From positions 1,260,182-1,324,181 of the forward strand of contig VYZB01000239.1 in NCBI GenBank assembly GCA_013397455.1: a stretch of DNA of 64,000 nucleotides. The letters run 5' to 3'. This DNA is from Crotophaga sulcirostris (Eukaryota > Chordata > Aves > Cuculiformes > Crotophagidae). The notes beneath the pieces are model-generated. The model made no database searches. It saw only the letters and a program-made list of their open reading frames with translations, and was not told the origin of the DNA. Positions 39,101 through 51,100 of the stretch are shown one piece after another. The position numbers and the translations under genes are program-made. Numbering within the stretch: position 1 is the stretch's first letter; each line of letters begins with the position of its first letter.

Positions 39101-42100
39101 ATAAATGCCCAGCTTTAGGAATGGTGCTTGACCCAGACACACAACTGCTGTGGGTGTGACAGGAAGTCCCCTTGTGCATTTGAAAGCTTGACCTCGTGAG
39201 GTTGTTAATCAGATACTTCATAGAGAAGAGAAGGCTCCAGGGAGACCTTAGAACACCCTCCCAGTACTGAAAGGGCTACAGAAAAGCTGTGGAGGGGCTT
39301 TTTACAAGGGCCTGGAGTGATAGGACAAGGAGGAATGACTTTAAATTGGAAGGGGGAAGATTTAGATTAGACATTAGAAAGAAATTCTTCACAATGATGG
39401 TGGTGAGACACTGGCACAGGTTGCCCAGGGAAGCTGTGGCTGGCCCCTCCCTGAAGATGTTCAAGACCAGGTTGGATGGGGCTTTGAGCCCCCTGATCCA
39501 GTGAGAGGTGTCCCTGCCCATGGCAGGGGGTTGGAACTGGATGGGCTTTGGAGGTCCCTTCCAACTCAAACCATTCTGTGATTCTGTGGATGTTTGTAAA
39601 TGGGGAAAACTGGATTATGAATTGAACTGGATTAACTCTGAAACCTAATGATTGCATTTAATCTCAACCTCACTGCAGATTCAGGTCTTGTCTAGCTCCT
39701 CTGGGATTAACCTGTCCCAGACCGGCATCTGCCTGGACTAGCGAGTGGGTGGAGCAGATGCAGCTCTCTGCTTACAGGTGGTCCTCGCTCTGTAGAGTTT
39801 GCTCAGCTGCCAGTGCTGTCCTGTCCCTCACCTCTTGCTTGTCCTATGTCTTCCAGATGACCTGATCCAGCTGACAGCAATGTGCTGGATGAGGGAGTTC
39901 ATCCAGCTGGCTGGCCGGGTGATGCTGCCTTACTCCTCAGGGATCCTGACCGCTGTCCTGCCATGTCTCTCCTATGATGATCGCAAGAAGAGTATCCTTG
40001 TAACTCAGAGCTGCTCCCATACCTGCTACAGCAACCCACAGGGAAGCACCTATTTCCTGCCCCTGGGGCACAGGGCCAGCTGTGTGGCTGGAGAGGGCCA
40101 GGAGAAGTCCTCCCACCAAGTCCTGAAACCCACACCGGTCCTTTGGACATCAGGGGGCTTGCAGTAGCTGGGCTGGGGCAGCCCTGGTGGGGCTGCGGTG
40201 GCTTCTCCACGGCTGGCCAGATGTGGCACCTACCCATCTGTGGGACTGCGTCTTCCTTACACCGCCTCCACTCAGACATCAAGGAGGTGGCGAACGTGTG
40301 CAACCAGAGCCTGATGAAGCTGGTCATCCCAGAGGATGATGAAATGGATGAGGCCAAGCAGTCAGTGTCCCTTCCAGCAGAGCCCGCCTCAGAGGAGTCC
40401 CTTTCTAAGCCAGAGCCAACATCCAGTGGTGAGTCTTCATTGGTCTGAGCCATTAGAGGCATGAGGAGGCTCAAGGGAAGGTCCTCAAGAGAAGTTCTTG
40501 AGTTGTTTTGGTGTCCCAGGGCAGCTCAGGGGACCTTGGAGTTCTGTTTCACGGATGATGCTCTGCGTAGCAGGGTCACTGATCCAACCTGGAGCCCATG
40601 CAGTGCTGCATTCCCTGGTGAGCATCTGCATCCCCTCAACATGCTTCACTTCAACTTAGTCATTAAGTTGACCTGAAAAAGATCATTTACAATTAAATGT
40701 TTAGTGTCCTCTTCATAACATGGGAAGAAAATATCCCGCCTGTCCTGCAGTGGTCTGGGAGGAGCTACCATCACTTAAGAGCTTAGAGAGCAGCACTAGT
40801 CCTGGGAGAGCATCAACACATACGTGGAGGGGGAAAGGTAGAAAACAGAAAGGAGAAGAACTTTTGGTCCTTTCAAAATTCCTGGTGCTCTTGAGATCAT
40901 CATGCGGGTGCTGTCCCGATCCTATAATTTCCAGAACAGAAAAGGCAAAAAGTTGCATGTGGGATGGGAGGCCTCTAAGAGCATTCAAGAGGAGAAATCA
41001 AATGGAGAGGGTCCTGGTGGACTAGTGCCTGAAAACAGCAGCAGCTTTAGCTATCCAGCATCCCTTTGATGCTGTTGTTCTGGGGTGACAAGATGATACT
41101 TCTGGCACATCTTTATTGTCCAGGCGTGGGAAGTCTGTGTAACGTTTAAATCCTGTGGGCTAATCTGTTTCATTTGTCTGGGGCTGCACGTTAACACGTC
41201 TGCAAGTGGTTTGTGGAAATTCTGCCATAGGAGGGAGCAGAGAGGTGGGAATGAGAAGGCTGAAGGGTTTTATTGTACAACAAGAGCCAGAGGAGGGGGA
41301 GCTGGGGGGACAGCAGGAGTGGGTGGCCGGGGTGTGCAGGTAGCACTCACAGCAGCATTGGTGGTTCAGTGGTAGAATTCTCGCCTGCCACGCGGGAGGC
41401 CCGGGTTCGATTCCCGGCCAATGCAGCAAATTTTTGGAAAGGATGGTTGGGGAAACATGTAGTGCCGTAGCACAACAGCAAAATGATTTTCTTTATTCCT
41501 TATTTGTTCTGAGAATACCTCCTTTTATTCAAATCTATTACAGAAAAGCTTTAATACATCAACAGAAAGTTAAGTTGCTGTAGTTCCTTCCCCTTTGAGG
41601 TCAGATTGCACCTCAAAGCAGGCAGGACCAGATAAACCGGTGATGCTTTTGCCTCACAAACTCAACGCTGCTCCCTGGTTGTGCTGATGTGGCAGTGCTG
41701 CTCTGTGTGTTAATGCAGGCAGTTGGCACAAGGGGGCATGAAGAGTCAAGTTCAGACTGTCCTGCTTTGTCACTGTGCTTGTAAGACCCAGTTTTGGCAT
41801 GGAGCACAGGCTGGAAAGCTGTACAGTAGCTTGGCTTCCACGTGGAGTCATATGGTGGGAGAGCTGCCCAGGTGGAAATATCTTGGGTTGGATTCAGCCT
41901 TTCCTGTGCTTGTGTGGTGCCTCTAGGTGTTAAAATCAGGTCAATGGAAGGCAGCTCTGCAGTTCTGAGCTCTTTCATCAAGAATGGTTGAAAACATTAG
42001 AAGGATGTGTCTGGGTCTCCATTATAGAAAAGGAGAGCCAGTTAGAGGCAGGGGTCTGAAGCTGGGCAGCTTGCATTTTGCTAGGTAAGTGCTGTCCTGT

Positions 42101-45100
42101 ACCAGCTTCATTGAGCACCTTTAGCAGTAGAGAAGAGCTTGACAAGGAGTGTAAAAAGCTCACTGCAGGCAGGAGGGATCCTCGAACGATGGCTGATCCT
42201 TTCTTTGCAGAAGTTCATGCAGCTCTCCAGCCTCCCAGTCCTTCTCTGCCTTCTGCACCGTTCCACTAACTGTGGCTTCTTTTTATCTGCCCCCAGGCTC
42301 TCTGGATGCATCTGGTGAGTCCAACTTCAGCAACAGCAGCATCTTCACAATAACCAGGTTTGTTGCTTCAGAGGGGCTTGAGAAGGAGGGAAGGCTTCTC
42401 AGGATACAGATGATGCTGACAAAGCTCCAGGGAAGGGTGGTCTGGGATGGAAAGTAGTTGGGGTCTCCCGTGTCACAGTAGGGTGCATGACTGGGGATAC
42501 TCTAAGATTTCACTGTTACTCTCTGATGCTTTTGCACCAAAATGTCTTGACTTTATGGCAAACTGAGGTGTTCCATCCTACCCACAAACCAGGAGACCTT
42601 GCATATCTCTCTGGGGAGATGTGGTGAGGCTGTGTGTGTCAGTGCACTCGGAGTTCTGCGCCTCACTTTGTGTTCAAGCCCCCGTGGTTGGGCACCCCGG
42701 CTGAAAGACAGCACAAAGATGGGGAGAAAGGTGGATGGTTGTCTTGGTTATGGCTCTTCTAGCTTGGTCAAAACAGGAGGTGTTTGATCCCCTCTTGCCT
42801 TTGCAGAGGGTTGGTGGTAGAGTAACAGCAGTGTGTGCCAGAGGTGCAGAGACCTCATGAGAAGGTGGTACAGGAACCTTCTGGGGTTGGCAGAAGAGCT
42901 TGGAGAGCACTGACCCAGCTTCTCGGAGCTGCAGTCCTGGCAGCGCACCACAGCACGGTGCTGTGGGGCTGCTCTGGGGACCATGCCATCCAGCTCCAGC
43001 TGCTGGAGAGGCCAGGATCTCAGCAGTGCCTGCTGCCAGCCTGTCCTGCTGCCAGCCTTGTGTGACATTAGTCAGCCCCGTGCCTACAGAGAGCAGCTCC
43101 ATGCCCAGCACGATCTCTCCCAACATCTCATCTAAATCATCTCTCCTGCAAATACCTTTCTTCCCATCCAGCTGTCAGTGAATCTGGGGACAAATCCATC
43201 TGCTCTTACAATGCATCTTTCCTGTCCTACTGCTGCCTGCAGTTCCTCTCCTCAGAGGTCGTGATTTCCAACACTCTTATTGTGCTGATGCACATATTTG
43301 TTCGTTGTTGTGGTCCCTGAAATAGGATGTGTTACTCCAGCTGCATCCTACCAGCAAGGCTGACATGTGATACCCATCGTAACATATCCCAGAGCAATGC
43401 AAACGTCAGCTTTTCAGATTGATGGGCTGTACACTCTGCTCCTTTTTTGTATTCCTGCAAAGCCCAGCCACTTCTTGGTCTTGATGCCCTAGATGTTTTC
43501 CTCTCTTGAAAGCACAGATCTTTTCATTTGCACCTGTATTTCATTTTATGGCTGTTAAATTTTACTTTTGCTTTTCTGAGCTTGCTGTGTCCTGGCCCTG
43601 CTCAACCCTCAAAGTTCAGCAGGTGCAGAAGAGGGGGTGAATGTATTGGGCTGAAACTGGACAGGGGAAGGAAAAGCAGAGGTGCCAGGTGCAGGAGGAC
43701 AAGTGATAACTGCGTCTCTGTGCTGAAGAGCTTCCACCTAGGGGAGAGAGGGAGTGAAGAGCAAAGGAGGAGAGAAACAGGGAGAGCTGGAGTGACTTAA
43801 TCACCAAGAACCAGGAGAAGAACGGCTGCCTGAGCTGAAGTGGTCTGTCAGATTCCCAAGCCGCAGGGAAAACCATCAGGGAGAGCAGGCGAGACCCTTC
43901 GCATCTCTAAAAGACTTGGTTTTACGGAGGGACTTGTTCTTAAGCCCTCCTAAGCGCTTTCAGGCAGGAGGTGTCAGGCTTCATCCTGGGGTGTACCTGC
44001 CCTGAAGCCCGTTTCCCCATCCTGCGTGACCTCTCTGCAGGTCCAGGAAGGGCCTGGAAGATTTTCACTGTGGCGCCTGTGTTGGGCACTGGCACAGGGT
44101 TGGGGGGCTGCATGCAGCCAACCGGAGCCCTGGGCCTCTGCCTGGTGCTCCACCTATTGCTCAGGCTCTCTGGCTCTGCTCTGGAGCCAGAGGAAGGTGA
44201 GAGCTGGCACCCACAACCAGTTGCAGCTGTAACTCACACGGGGGAGCGGGCAGCTGCCTGCATGCTGAATGCCCACTGGGTGTCAAGGCAAGACCGCAGG
44301 AAACCATTGCACTGCTTAGAAAAGCTGGAAAGCCTGCAGACAGAGGAAGCTGCAGCTGCCTTTTAAGATGAAGTCACTCTTTGCTTGTGTTTTTGTTCGT
44401 TCCCCCCCTGCCGCTTCCCCTGGTCTCCCCTGGCAAGCGAGTGATGGAGCGTGGCCCAGCGCCAGGCATCCAGCTCTCACGCCCCCTCCTGCCCTCGCTG
44501 CGCCGACGGCTGCGGAGGGACAGCACTGCAGCAGCAGGGGAAGGAGGAGGACCTCGGTCAGCAGGGGCGGAGGAGCTCACGGCCTGGTGTCTGCAGAGGG
44601 ATGTCTTCCATGAAGATGCCATTCAAGCAGATGAGGAGGTCTGAATGCTTGATGGATGGATGCTGGGCATGTTCTTGTGGCCACAAACTGACAGGCACAC
44701 CACCCCCNNNNNNNNNNNNNNNNNNNNNNNNNNNNNNNNNNNNNNNNNNNNNNNNNNNNNNNNNNNNNNNNNNNNNNNNNNNNNNNNNNNNNNNNNNNNN
44801 NNGCTCCTAGAACGTGCTGGTGGTGATGATCTAAAATGCTTCCAGGATAATTGCCAGGTTCCTGGTGGCATTCACTAGGAGATGGGGGGCAGTGTCTGTG
44901 CTAGAACAGAAACTGGCTCCCGGGAGAGCCTGACTGCACAGGGCTGCAGGAGCTTTGGGGCTCCTCACGCAGGTGGGGTCTCTGCTTCCAGCTTCTGCAG
45001 AAAACATCATTGGAAGTGGCCCAGAACCATATTTCAAAGGTGCTGGAGACTTCCTGTGGCCTAGTGACCCTGCGGATGCTGTGATCGCTGGTGTGAGCCT

Positions 45101-48100
45101 GGATCAGGAAGGGGAGGTGGAAGTGTTGCTGCTGGAGCAGAGCCCGGGCTTCCTTCCATCAGTCTGAGCTGCTGCAGGAGAAGATGCAGGCGTCTGTCCT
45201 GTGTCACTGGACCAAACTAGCTGGGAAGTGCCTTTTAGGCTCTTGTAACTGCATCGGTGTTTCAGTGCAGAACTTGGACAGTGCGAGACCACTTCCCACC
45301 CCTCCTACTGGGTGGATGGTCAGACATGGCTGGCAAGTGGTCAGCAGGGCAGCCTGGGATAAGGTGCATGGTGGTTGGACAAGGGTGATGGGCACACAGG
45401 CCCTCACCAAACTCGATAAGGGGACATGGGGGCTCCAGAAGAGCCTTTGTGGTTAGTCCTTCCTAATGTTTTGGGTGATGTTCAGCAGTACAGGGACATG
45501 TAAAGCTGCCTGTTGTGCTGGAGAAAGGACAATTTGCTGCCACGTGGCTAAACAGCCCAAGGCTGCGTTTAAATCAGACTTTTAAAGGTGGTAGTTAGGG
45601 CTTAGTCCAACGCTGTAATTGCTGCTGCTTGTCTCATGTTGGAAGTTGTCGTAGCCTCGTGCCCGGAAGCTGACACGCCTGGGGGATGCAGCCAGCGAGC
45701 TGGTGAGCTCATCGAGGTGCTGAACAGTGGAGTGGAGGGTAGGGATGGTCTGGGTGCCCTGCAGCACCCAGGGGATGGTTGGCTGAAGGCAGCGTGGTGG
45801 CTTGTTTTGGGCTCATACACCAAACCTACCTTTGAGTCCTGTTCTCCAGGAGCTTGTATGGTGGAATCTACCTTGCTGCAGCTTTCAGGTTCAAGATGTC
45901 TTCTTGGGGAGGCTCTTCCTGGCCTTCCTCTCCAAACTTGAGCGAGGGGACAGCTTCCCTTCCCTGCTCCTACTGCACTGTCAGATGGATGGGCTGGAGG
46001 GGGTGGATCTTGGACACACTGCCCACTGTGACCCCCAGCTCACTGGGGTGGGTGTCTCTACCTAGACCTTAGTCTCATTGCTTCCCTGAGAGAGCAACTC
46101 ATGCTGGGGCTGCAGGCCCTTCCAATGCTTGGAACCACAGTAGGCAGAGGAAAACCAAGAGTGCCGAAATGAGAGCAATGGAGGACGAGAAAGCGACAGC
46201 TTGTGGGACCAGTAGCAGAGAGGAACTCTTTACCTCCTGGCCACTGGCTCGAGCCCATGGAGCAGCACAGCTGCCAGCCCGTATGGGAGCTGCCCTTGTG
46301 ACTTGGACCACAATGAAAGAACCTGGATATTTCCACCCTTGGCAAGGCTGCTTTGCTAGGCCTGCTTAAAGGCGAGAGCCTTGCCTAGACCTTAACCTTG
46401 TCTGAAAATGGGGTCAGGAAAGCAGCTGGGCTGGGCAGGAGGCCAGGAGGCAGATGATAACTCGGCCATTGGCAGAGAAAAGGTGACTGCTGAGGAGAGA
46501 GATGGCAGAAGCCCTGGAAGAAAGGGGAGAAATGAGAAAATGAGTTGATAAGGGACATGGGGTGAAAAACATTGCTGTGGGTTGAACACAGTGGGAAAGC
46601 GAACTCTGTTCCCATGCTGGAGGATACTTTCTGAGAAGGGGGATGTGCTGGGCGATGGGTCTCCTGCCCCACTCCTCAGATTGAACAAAGGGTACCAGTA
46701 CCCAGAAGTGAGAGCATGTGCAGCCCTCATCATTGCTTAATTCACCCTAAAAGCGCTTTCTCGCCGTCACAGAGGCAGCACCAGGGCTGCATTCATCCTC
46801 TGGAGGAGAATCTGGGGTAGTGGGTTAGATGGAAGCGATTGCATCTGACATCTGCCCTGTTGCAGATGCCGGCGCCAGGAGCCCGCGTGGCAGGCCCCGA
46901 GGGTGGCGTTAACGCAATGCCATGGCTGCTGCTCCCGCTCCGCCCCGCCTGGGGATTAAGGAGACCCAGGACAAGCTGCAAACCCGCTTTGGAGCAGCAG
47001 CCACAGCAGCACTTGCCACGCTCAGCTGCTACCTCCCCCCTTGGAAAGGCAGCAACCCACAGGAATCTGGTGCCACTCTATCTCAGAGGCAGAGGAGCAC
47101 TGTTGATGGGAGGTATTTTAGCCCAGTTTCACCTGTTCGTTGGACCTCTTGCCGTTCAGGGTGGTGCCCTGGTTTTGTGCTGAGTAAATGAGCTGCTTCT
47201 CCACTGGCAACCTCCACCGAAAGGTTTATCTGGGCAGATGCAGGGAAAGGACAGCCATGAGCAGCTCTGCCCAGCTGCCATCCCTTCTGACAGGAGCTGA
47301 GTCTAGGGAGCCACAGGGTGGTGGCACATGGCATGGTTGGGGGCTGGCTGGCTCAAGGGCACCACCAGCCACCTCCTGGGCTGAGCTCAGGTGGATTTGG
47401 GCTTGAGCTCTGCCTAGGTACCGCGTCACTGGGGAAGATTTTTCACAAGCAATTTTGGCACAAACTGGGCTGGAAATGGCTTGTTGCTGTGCTGGCAGAA
47501 GCCCAGCATCCTCCTCTAATGGTGCTGTGGCAAACCGTGCCACCCTCTGTCCTCTCCACCTGCCTCACAGCAACACAGAGCTGGTGGACGTGACAACGTC
47601 GAGGCCACCTCCAAACTGGTCGACTTCACGCGCAGCTTCTCTGTGCTGTCCTTTTTGCCACTTCCCCCTGAAAAGGCACATTGCTCTCAGGGTTTATTTT
47701 CCCAGTCTTGTGCAGGGGATGCATATTTTGGTGTGGAGATGTAATTGGAGTGAGGATTTGTACTCCTCTTCCAGCAAGACCCCTGTGCTGGGTGGATTGC
47801 AGGCTGTGCTGTTGCAGCATGAGCTGGTTTTGCAGGAAAACCAGATACAGGGCTCGTTCAGGCTGGTTTAAATGGCCTGGGATGCTGCTTCCTTTGACAT
47901 CTCCTCTCCTGGACAACCCGTGCTCTGGGTTCCTCCTTCCCCTCCATTCTGCACATCTGAGCATTTGGCCCTGAGGTGTTGTTCGCAACATCAAAGCGAA
48001 ACATAGTCCAACTCAAACTGTAATCTGCAGACCCCAGCGTCTGTTCCATGGTGCAGATCAAGCAGTCAGATATCTGCAGGGCTGTGAGGGGCCGCAACCT

Positions 48101-51100
48101 CCTCATCTCACCCTTACAGCATGTGTCCTGGGGAAGATCAAATCCTATTAAGCCGCAGCTTTACTTGCAAATTATACCATGAGAAATCTGCCCCTGAGGA
48201 TTTCTTATCAATCGAGATGCAGAGCAACTCTGCGCATGCTAGAAACATGGGCAGGAGTCTGGTCCAGCCTTGAATAATTCAGTAGCTTGGGTAGGACAGG
48301 AGTGACTTAGCTCTTCAGTGCAGCTACCTCTAGGAGGTCTGCTTCAACCATTCCAAGTCCAGCCATCTCCCTGGTCTCCTGAGATAGGTACTTCCCACCT
48401 CCTTGCTGTTGAGGAGGTGGGAAACCATTGGGAAGACTGCAGGATCATGAATGGGACAAAAAAATGGGAATGGCCTCTTCTGCTTTGGGGTCTCCTTCCT
48501 GTGCTAAATGCAGGGAATATTTGGGGAATATCAGGTGAGGTTTTTCATTGCAGTAAGAGCTAAGGATCTACAGACTATTGGTGTTGTAACAGAGGCAGCA
48601 TCTTGGTGGACTAAGGGGGTTGTTTGCTTTCATCCCTGCTTGATGAGCAAGAGCTATCTTCATCTTTTGGACTGGCTTTTGGGAAGCAATGTACTCTTCA
48701 AACATTTTCAGTGTTTTGTAGCATGCCAAAACCATTACCAGCCAGGGCACCGTCTGACATCCTCAGCACAAGTCCACTGGGATTAGCAGAGACTGGATGT
48801 CCTCTCCTGGTTCAGTGGCCCCAACAAATTGAGTCTGAGGACGTGTGGGTTGATGTTCTCTGGAGACATCTGAGCTGGTCAAACTTGAGTTGGATTCTGA
48901 ATGCATTTTATGGATCTTCAGTCTTCAAATCCCAAACGTGATGACTGCAGTATGGACCCTTTTCTCCACACAACTATGGTACTGGGTTCATGTACTGCAG
49001 TGTCTTTTCATGCATAGGTACCAGCTGTTTTGGGAAGGTGGTAAACCTTGAAGCCTGGAAGATTTGTATTGTTTCCAGAGCAAGGTTTTGGTGTACTCCT
49101 GTGTCTGTCATTGTGCTTCTCCATCTTGTAACACCGGTTGGAAGTTCCGCATGCCAGATGGGCAAACCTGACTATGTCCAGCTATGAGCCTGAAGGCTTA
49201 CAAGCCTGAAGTTTTCTTCCTGGCTGTCAGAACTCATGAAAACATGAGCCCAGTTCTTGGGTTTGCCATAGGTAGGTCTGGATGCACAGAGTAAGAAATA
49301 TGGGTGACCAGACTGAGTGGGGTAGGAGCAGGCCAAGGGGAGCTTTCTTAGGGTTTGAACTGAGATGTTTGATTCAGCCTCTGGTGTGTTGTAGACCTCC
49401 CCGCTGAGGAAGAAGTGGGTTGGACATTACAGCACTGAACCAGCCTCTGCCCTTTCCATGCAGCTCCGAGAGGATCCAGGTGACCCTGAACCTGGATGGA
49501 ATAGTTCAGGTGCTGGACTGCCACCTTCATGACACATCCATTGGGATGATGACCAGAATTGCAGTCCTGAAATGGCTCTACCACTTGTACATCAAGACTC
49601 CTCGTAAGGTAGGTCAGGGACTCAGCTTGCAGACCTGCTGCTTCCTGCACAGGGCTGAGTTTGCCTGCTCGTGTCCTGCTCCTCACCTTTGAATTGGCTG
49701 TGCTTATCTTGGCAGTGCTGCAACCAAGCATCCACCTGCCTTTTCTGAGAAGGTTTTGGCTGCTGGATACTCAATAGCTTAAGTGGGAAGAACTCTCCAG
49801 CACAGGTGGAAAATGCTGGTGAAACTTTTAGCAGCCTCCCTTGGGGTGAGGGGTCCCACATCGAGGAGTGAGCAGGCCTGCAGGGCTGATGGCAGCTGTC
49901 TTTCTGGTTCTAGATGTTCCGACACGCTGACAGCCTCTTCCCCATCTTGCTGCGGACCCTCTCAGATGAGTCAGATGAGGTAAGTGCTGCAACTGCTGCA
50001 GAAGTCCTCCTAGAAGCTCATTGTTTCCACATCTAGCCAGGCTTTGGATTTTTTGCGTTTAACTGAGGAATTTCTTGAGGCTTGGCCAGTGTTGGCCCTG
50101 GGGAGTTTTAACTGTGCTGGCTAAACTGAAGATGACCAAATGGAGAGTCTGCAGGTGGCTGCTGAAAGCCCATCTGCCTCAGACTGGTGTGTTTCGGTCC
50201 TTCTGCCTGTATAAGCCTTCCCCTCTACCTCTGAGAGCTGATTCCTCAAAGCCTACTCCTAAAAGTCCTTTTCACCTACCTGGGAAGACAACTGGAGCTT
50301 TGAGGTCCCTTCCCACCCAAACCACTCCATGATTCTATGATTCCCAACCTGTTACCTTCCTGAGGTGCTGCACTGTTATCCCATTTCCTTGTCTTTCTTT
50401 CCCACCCCTCTTCTCTCATCCCAGTCATCTCAATTTTGGCATCTTTGTCATCTTCTCCCCCTCTCCATTGCACCCTGGAGCATTCCTAGTGCTTGGGTGG
50501 GAAGCTGGCAGCTTTGGGGCACAGTTGGCCCAGGCACTGGCAGCACTTATTCTGTCAGTTAGATGCCTTTTCCCCAGAGCTGTGAACAATCCTGGCTGGA
50601 TTTTTGGTCCAGACCTTCCTCGTGGGATAAAAATAATAGAATCATAGAATCATGGAATGGTTTGGGTTGGAAGGAACCTTAAAGCCCATCCAGTTCCAAC
50701 CCCCTGGCCATGGGCAGGGACACCTTCCAGTAGACCAGGCTGCTCAAATCATGTCCTGTCTGCTTTGCCTTACACACTTATGGCATCAAACCCCAGCCCC
50801 ATAATAACTCCCGTGTGCGAGGGACTTGTTAAGAGAGGAGGGAAGGGAACAGGCGAATGTGGGAATGACTTGCGCTTCCAAAGGCAAGCGACTGCCTGGC
50901 CATTTTCCATACCCTGCTGCTTATGATGCAGACCTTTCCAAAAGAGTCCCCAAGCACACATCTGCCTTTGCAACGCTCTAGAAAGCCTGCATCTTGCAGA
51001 TAGTCTCTCCAGCTTGGCAGGAGATCGCAGTGAGTCATGTTGCAATTACACTGCTTATTAATATTTGAAAAAAGCAGTGAAGAAAGGACCCTGGTGATGC

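Noticed and set aside
43080..43620. Possible old repeat or exapted exon in VAC14 intron 10
   Set aside because: I could not match it to a named element and saw no splice-flanked conserved frame.
44451..44871. Frames running through the N gap
   Set aside because: Undetermined codons are read as X, so there is no evidence for coding on either side.
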